From contig CAJTKG010000043.1 of the NCBI GenBank assembly GCA_910576935.1, positions 1 to 18,895 on the forward strand: a stretch of DNA of 18,895 nucleotides, given 5' to 3'. The position numbers and the translations under genes are program-made. Every line of letters starts with the position of its first letter. The stretch's first letter is position 1. This DNA is from an uncultured Muribaculaceae bacterium. GTDB lineage: Bacteria > Bacteroidota > Bacteroidia > Bacteroidales > Muribaculaceae. This document shows positions 16,220 to 18,895 of the stretch, piece by piece. The notes under the pieces were generated by a model, which was given only the letters and a program-made list of their open reading frames with translations, ran no database searches and had not been told where the DNA came from.

Positions 16220-17242
16220 TTACCTGATATTCCTTTTATCAAGTGCCATGCGGTAGCGGCGCGCGTTGGCCTGATGACCCGAATAGTCGGTGGCGAAGTT
16301 GTGGTAACCCGAGAAATCCTCTTTGGCACACATATAGATATAGTCGTGCTCCGGAGCGGAGAGGACCGCATCGATGCTCGCACGTTCGACTATACGTATC
16401 GGTCCCGGGGGCAAACCCGTGTTGCGGTAGGTGTTATATGGGGAGTCAATTGTAAGATGTTTGTTATAAAGACGCCGCAACGAGAAATCGCCGATGGCGA
16501 ACTTGACTGTCGGATCGGCCTGAAGCTTCATGCCTTTTTCAAGGCGGTTGAGATATAGACGTGCCACGCGGGGACGTTCGTCACTCTTTGCGGTCTCTTC
16601 TTCGACGATTGAAGCCACTGTGGCCACCTCGACAGGTGTCAGTCCCATGGCTTTGGCGCGTGAGCGGCGCTCCGTGTTCCAGAAATCGTTGCGTACACCT
16701 GCTATTTTGGCGACGACTTCGTAGGCCGGTTCGGTCCAGTAGAATTGGTAGGTATCGGGCAGAAATGCTGCCGGATATTGCGCCTTTTTGAATCCCATAG
16801 ACGGCAGAACACTGTCACACGCCGCCATAAATGCTCCCGGCTCAAACTCCATGCGTGACGCAACGCGCTTGGCGAGAGCGTCGAGTGTGCGGATATTGTT
16901 GAATGTCAGATTTATCGGCGATTGACGGCCTTTTTTGATGCGGCGGCTTACCGAAAGAGCGCTTGCCCCCGGGTCGACTACATATGAGCCGTGCGCCGCC
17001 GGGAGTTTGCCGTCCTGTATCTTCCACAGACGGTACACGGCAGAACCGTAGTCGTCGCCAAGCGACGCGACAAGGCTGTCACGCAGGTCGGCTGTTGTCG
17101 CCCCGGCGGGAATATACACTCTCGTTTTATCACCCTCAAACGGCTGGCAGATGTATCTGTAGAGACAAAAGGCGGTGACGGCTGTAACGATGGCGATAGC
17201 CGACACAGACACAAATATGATTTTTTTTGTACCGATTTTCAT
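16220..17242 (-). CDS. mltG: Endolytic peptidoglycan transglycosylase MltG (YceG-like)
   Basis: An inner-membrane-anchored lytic transglycosylase that cuts nascent glycan strands and may set glycan-strand length. From ATG 17242 the protein is 340 residues, close to E. coli MltG (340). A single membrane segment lies at about 8-27 (IIFVSVSAIAIVTAVTAF). A LysM-like part follows (RVYIPAGATTADLRDSL). The YceG domain contains LPDTYQFYWT (161-170), the catalytic glutamate E214 in VASIVEEETA, LNRLEKGMKLQADPTVKF (231-248), SPYNTYRNTGLPPGPI (267-282) and HNFATDYSGHQANARRYR near the end. A longer GTG start at 17284 would add 14 residues but overlaps the putative operator, and ATG 17242 gives a better membrane-anchor start. 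It is divergent from trpB and 161 nt upstream of gadB; cotranscription with gadB is uncertain. Confidence 0.94.
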   Translation of the reverse strand: MKIGTKKIIFVSVSAIAIVTAVTAFCLYRYICQPFEGDKTRVYIPAGATTADLRDSLVASLGDDYGSAVYRLWKIQDGKLPAAHGSYVVDPGASALSVSRRIKKGRQSPINLTFNNIRTLDALAKRVASRMEFEPGAFMAACDSVLPSMGFKKAQYPAAFLPDTYQFYWTEPAYEVVAKIAGVRNDFWNTERRSRAKAMGLTPVEVATVASIVEEETAKSDERPRVARLYLNRLEKGMKLQADPTVKFAIGDFSLRRLYNKHLTIDSPYNTYRNTGLPPGPIRIVERASIDAVLSAPEHDYIYMCAKEDFSGYHNFATDYSGHQANARRYRMALDKRNIR

Positions 17243-17250
17243 AACGCAGA

Positions 17251-17258
17251 CAAAAATA
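17251..17258 (-). promoter_or_regulatory. Possible -7 box of mltG
   Basis: TATTTTTG (17258-17251, minus strand) fits TAnnTTTG but has no TTTG at -33 spacing. It leaves only 8 nt to the mltG ATG, which would give a nearly leaderless transcript. It may be a chance match in an A/T-rich stretch. Confidence 0.3.
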
Positions 17259-17277
17259 TAAAAAATATCGCCAACTG

Positions 17278-17292
17278 ATGACACTATGTCAT
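17278..17292. promoter_or_regulatory. Inverted repeat between mltG and trpB, candidate operator
   Basis: ATGACA-cta-TGTCAT is a perfect 6-bp inverted repeat with a 3-nt centre. It lies in the 86-bp divergent gap, directly before the first TATATTTG box of trpB, where a bound repressor would occlude the spacer. The binding protein is unknown, and no regulator gene is encoded nearby in the window. Confidence 0.4.
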
Positions 17293-17309
17293 ATATTTGT
17301 GTATATTTG
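17292..17309 (+). promoter_or_regulatory. Tandem -7 boxes of trpB
   Basis: TATATTTG occurs at 17292-17299 and 17302-17309 as part of a tandem 10-bp repeat (TATATTTGTG twice, 17292-17311). Both fit TAnnTTTG, but neither has a TTTG 19-21 nt upstream. Predicted starts near 17305 and 17315 give leaders of about 14-24 nt to ATG 17329. Confidence 0.55.
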
Positions 17310-17328
17310 TGAATTTAAAACAAAAACT

Positions 17329-18690
17329 ATGGAACAGTCTAAGAAATATCTCTTGTCAGAGAAAGATATACCGACGGCATGGTTTAACATCATCCCGTCG
17401 ATGCCTGTCAAACCGCGACCCATGCTCAATCCGGCGACACACAAACCGCTCACAGTCGAAGATCTTTATCCGCTATTCTCGGAAGAAGCCTCTCGTCAGG
17501 AACTTAATTTCACCGACTCATGGATCGAGATTCCTGAGCAGGTGCGTGATCTATATAAAATATGGCGTCCGACACCGCTTGTACGCGCCCGCGGTCTTGA
17601 GAAAATGCTCGATACTACTGCAAAAATATATTTCAAAAATGAGAGCGTCAGTCCGGTAGGAAGTCACAAACTCAACTCGGCCATCCCGCAGGCATATTAC
17701 TGTAAAAAGCAGGGTGTCACCAATGTCACGACCGAGACAGGCGCCGGCCAGTGGGGCGCGGCACTGTCTCTTGCAAGCCGCATGTTCGGCCTCGAACTGG
17801 CCGTCTACATGGTCAAGATCTCATACAACCAGAAGCCTTACCGCCGTTCTATAATGCAGACCTACGGCGCCGAGGTCATAGCCTCTCCGAGCATGTCGAC
17901 CAAGGCAGGCCGAAAGATCATAACCGAGCATCCCAACTATCAGGGCTCGCTCGGAACGGCCATCAGCGAGGCGGTCGAGCTTGCCGTGTCGACGCCAAAC
18001 TGCAAGTATGCTCTCGGCTCGGTGCTCAATCATGTGGCTCTTCACCAGACAGTCATCGGTCTCGAAGCCGAAAAACAGATGGAAATGGCCGGCGATTACC
18101 CCGACATCGTCATCGGCTGCTTTGGCGGAGGCAGCAATTTTTCGGGCATAGCCTTTCCCTTCCTGCGTCATAACCTTTCGGGTGAGCGTTCGACCGAATT
18201 TATCGCCGCCGAGCCCGCATCATGTCCCAAACTTACTCGAGGTGTCTTCAGTTATGATTTCGGCGACGAGGCAGGCTATACACCTCTGATACCGATGCTC
18301 AGTCTCGGTCACAATTTCTCGCCGGCAAACATCCATGCCGGCGGTCTGCGGTACCACGGCGCAGGTTCTGTTGTCAGTCAGCTCAAAAATGACGGACTCA
18401 TAGATGCTGTCGACATACCCCAGCTCGAATCATTCGAGGCCGCCACGCTGTTTGCCAAAAGCGAGGGCATCATTCCGGCTCCAGAGTCGGCCCACGCCAT
18501 CGCTGCGGCAATCCGTGAAGCTCGCAAAGCAAAAGAGGCCGGCACATCGCCCGTGATACTATTCAATCTCTCGGGCCACGGCCTTATAGATATGACAGCC
18601 TATGACCGTTTCCTTGCCGGTGATCTTGCCAATTACGAAGTGCCCGATAACGAAATTACCGACAATACCCGCGACCTCGAAAAACTCTGA
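17329..18690 (+). CDS. trpB: Tryptophan synthase beta chain, TrpB2 type
   Basis: A PLP enzyme that condenses indole and serine to tryptophan. From ATG 17329 it is 453 residues, longer than classical TrpB (about 397) and typical of the TrpB2 class. The PLP lysine is K114 in NESVSPVGSHKLNSA, the TrpB2-type sequence rather than NHTGAHKINN. The catalytic glutamate is E136 in TETGAGQWGAA. The phosphate loop is GCFGGGSNFSG (263-273), and SGHGLIDM stands near the end. No trpA or other trp gene is adjacent, so it is an orphan copy that may scavenge free indole or work alone; this is inference. An upstream in-frame start at 17278 was not used because it would include both putative -7 boxes. A terminator follows the gene. 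Confidence 0.93.
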   Translation: MEQSKKYLLSEKDIPTAWFNIIPSMPVKPRPMLNPATHKPLTVEDLYPLFSEEASRQELNFTDSWIEIPEQVRDLYKIWRPTPLVRARGLEKMLDTTAKIYFKNESVSPVGSHKLNSAIPQAYYCKKQGVTNVTTETGAGQWGAALSLASRMFGLELAVYMVKISYNQKPYRRSIMQTYGAEVIASPSMSTKAGRKIITEHPNYQGSLGTAISEAVELAVSTPNCKYALGSVLNHVALHQTVIGLEAEKQMEMAGDYPDIVIGCFGGGSNFSGIAFPFLRHNLSGERSTEFIAAEPASCPKLTRGVFSYDFGDEAGYTPLIPMLSLGHNFSPANIHAGGLRYHGAGSVVSQLKNDGLIDAVDIPQLESFEAATLFAKSEGIIPAPESAHAIAAAIREARKAKEAGTSPVILFNLSGHGLIDMTAYDRFLAGDLANYEVPDNEITDNTRDLEKL

Positions 18691-18720
18691 ATTACCACTG
18701 CAAAAATAGTCGTAATGTAT

Positions 18721-18760
18721 AAAAAACCTGCCTGTCCGGTTTCGGAGGGGCAGGTTTTTT
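18721..18760. terminator. Rho-independent terminator after trpB
   Basis: AAAAAACCTGCC (18721-18732) pairs perfectly with GGCAGGTTTTTT (18749-18760). An inner TCCG/CGGA stem with GTTT loop lies between. The A6/T6 flanks make it usable in both directions. It lies 30 nt after the trpB stop. Confidence 0.92.
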
Positions 18761-18762
18761 GC

Positions 18763-18895
18763 CAGGGCAAAAGCATGAGATTTAACATTCGTTGAATACC
18801 TTGGCAAGATATTCAATGTTCATGAGACATTTCTTTCGTCTGCGTTTGAGGCTGAGCTTGTCATCTTGTTTCTTAAGAAGTTCCAATGCGTACTT
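18763..18895. mobile_element. End of an ISAs1-type insertion sequence (partial)
   Basis: The sequence starting CAGGGCAAAAGCATGAGA at 18763 has the CAGGG tip I associate with ISAs1-family terminal repeats. It lies only 19 bp from the stop codon of a transposase-like reading frame that continues off the right edge. The other end and the target duplication are outside the window, so the boundary is inferred. The insertion would sit 3 bp after the trpB terminator, a harmless place. Confidence 0.5.
18782..18895 (-). CDS. ISAs1-like transposase, C-terminal fragment (runs off right edge)
   Basis: Thirty-seven codons and a TAA stop are visible on the minus strand. The peptide reads KYALELLKKQDDKLSLKRRR and ends KKCLMNIEYLAKVFNEC. 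An ALxLLK segment, then a basic KxKRKK-like run and a final xxYLxKxL helix resemble the C-termini of ISAs1/H-repeat transposases. The match is from memory and short, so another DDE transposase family is possible. The stop codon lies 19 bp from the presumed IS end, as is common in compact insertion sequences. Confidence 0.55.
   Translation of the reverse strand, partial: KYALELLKKQDDKLSLKRRRKKCLMNIEYLAKVFNEC

Noticed and set aside
17243..17284. Longer mltG start at GTG 17284
   Set aside because: It adds a hydrophobic stretch before a good membrane-anchor start at ATG 17242 and overlaps the inverted repeat in the divergent gap.
17278..17328. Longer trpB start at 17278
   Set aside because: The extension covers both TATATTTG boxes and translates to a Cys/Ile-rich stretch not expected at a TrpB2 N-terminus.

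Overview
The window looks like a chromosomal segment of a gut Bacteroidales bacterium, perhaps Muribaculaceae. Three things point there. Several genes have the Bacteroidetes-type promoter TTTG-N20-TAnnTTTG. Start codons generally lack a recognisable Shine-Dalgarno sequence. The gene families are typical of the order: a short serC-serA pair, a single-chain class I fumarase, a large secreted alpha-2-macroglobulin, and a gadB-glsA-gadC cluster. The family-level guess is inference. I saw no rRNA, tRNA or CRISPR array.

Layout from left to right. Positions 1-2298 (minus) hold the N-terminal 766 codons of a large secreted RHS/YD-repeat-type protein that runs off the left edge. It starts at GTG 2298 behind a consensus promoter. 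A second consensus promoter, divergent from it, drives serC (2480-3550), serA (3581-4501) and a class I fumarase (4545-6194), all close together and ending at a strong terminator. Next is a 1830-residue alpha-2-macroglobulin-like protein (6317-11809). It ends at a perfect 50-bp palindrome that serves as terminator for it and for the convergent gad cluster.

The minus-strand block 16058-11896 reads gadB (glutamate decarboxylase), glsA (glutaminase), gadC (glutamate:GABA antiporter). Together these can turn glutamine or imported glutamate into exported GABA while consuming cytoplasmic protons, which makes a compact acid-resistance and GABA-producing module. Upstream of it on the same strand is mltG (peptidoglycan endolytic transglycosylase). 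mltG is divergent from an orphan TrpB2-type tryptophan synthase beta chain (17329-18690). The 86 bp between them carry a 15-bp inverted repeat followed by two tandem TATATTTG boxes. The trpB terminator is followed within 3 bp by what looks like the end of an ISAs1-type insertion sequence, whose transposase tail (minus strand) runs off the right edge.

Most of the window is housekeeping or known accessory biology, and I do not see a clearly new system. The points most worth following are the RHS-like protein cut by the left edge, the thioester-less macroglobulin with a SusC-like peptide motif, the lysine-type SerA active site, the putative operator between mltG and trpB, and the GC-rich hairpin between gadB and glsA.
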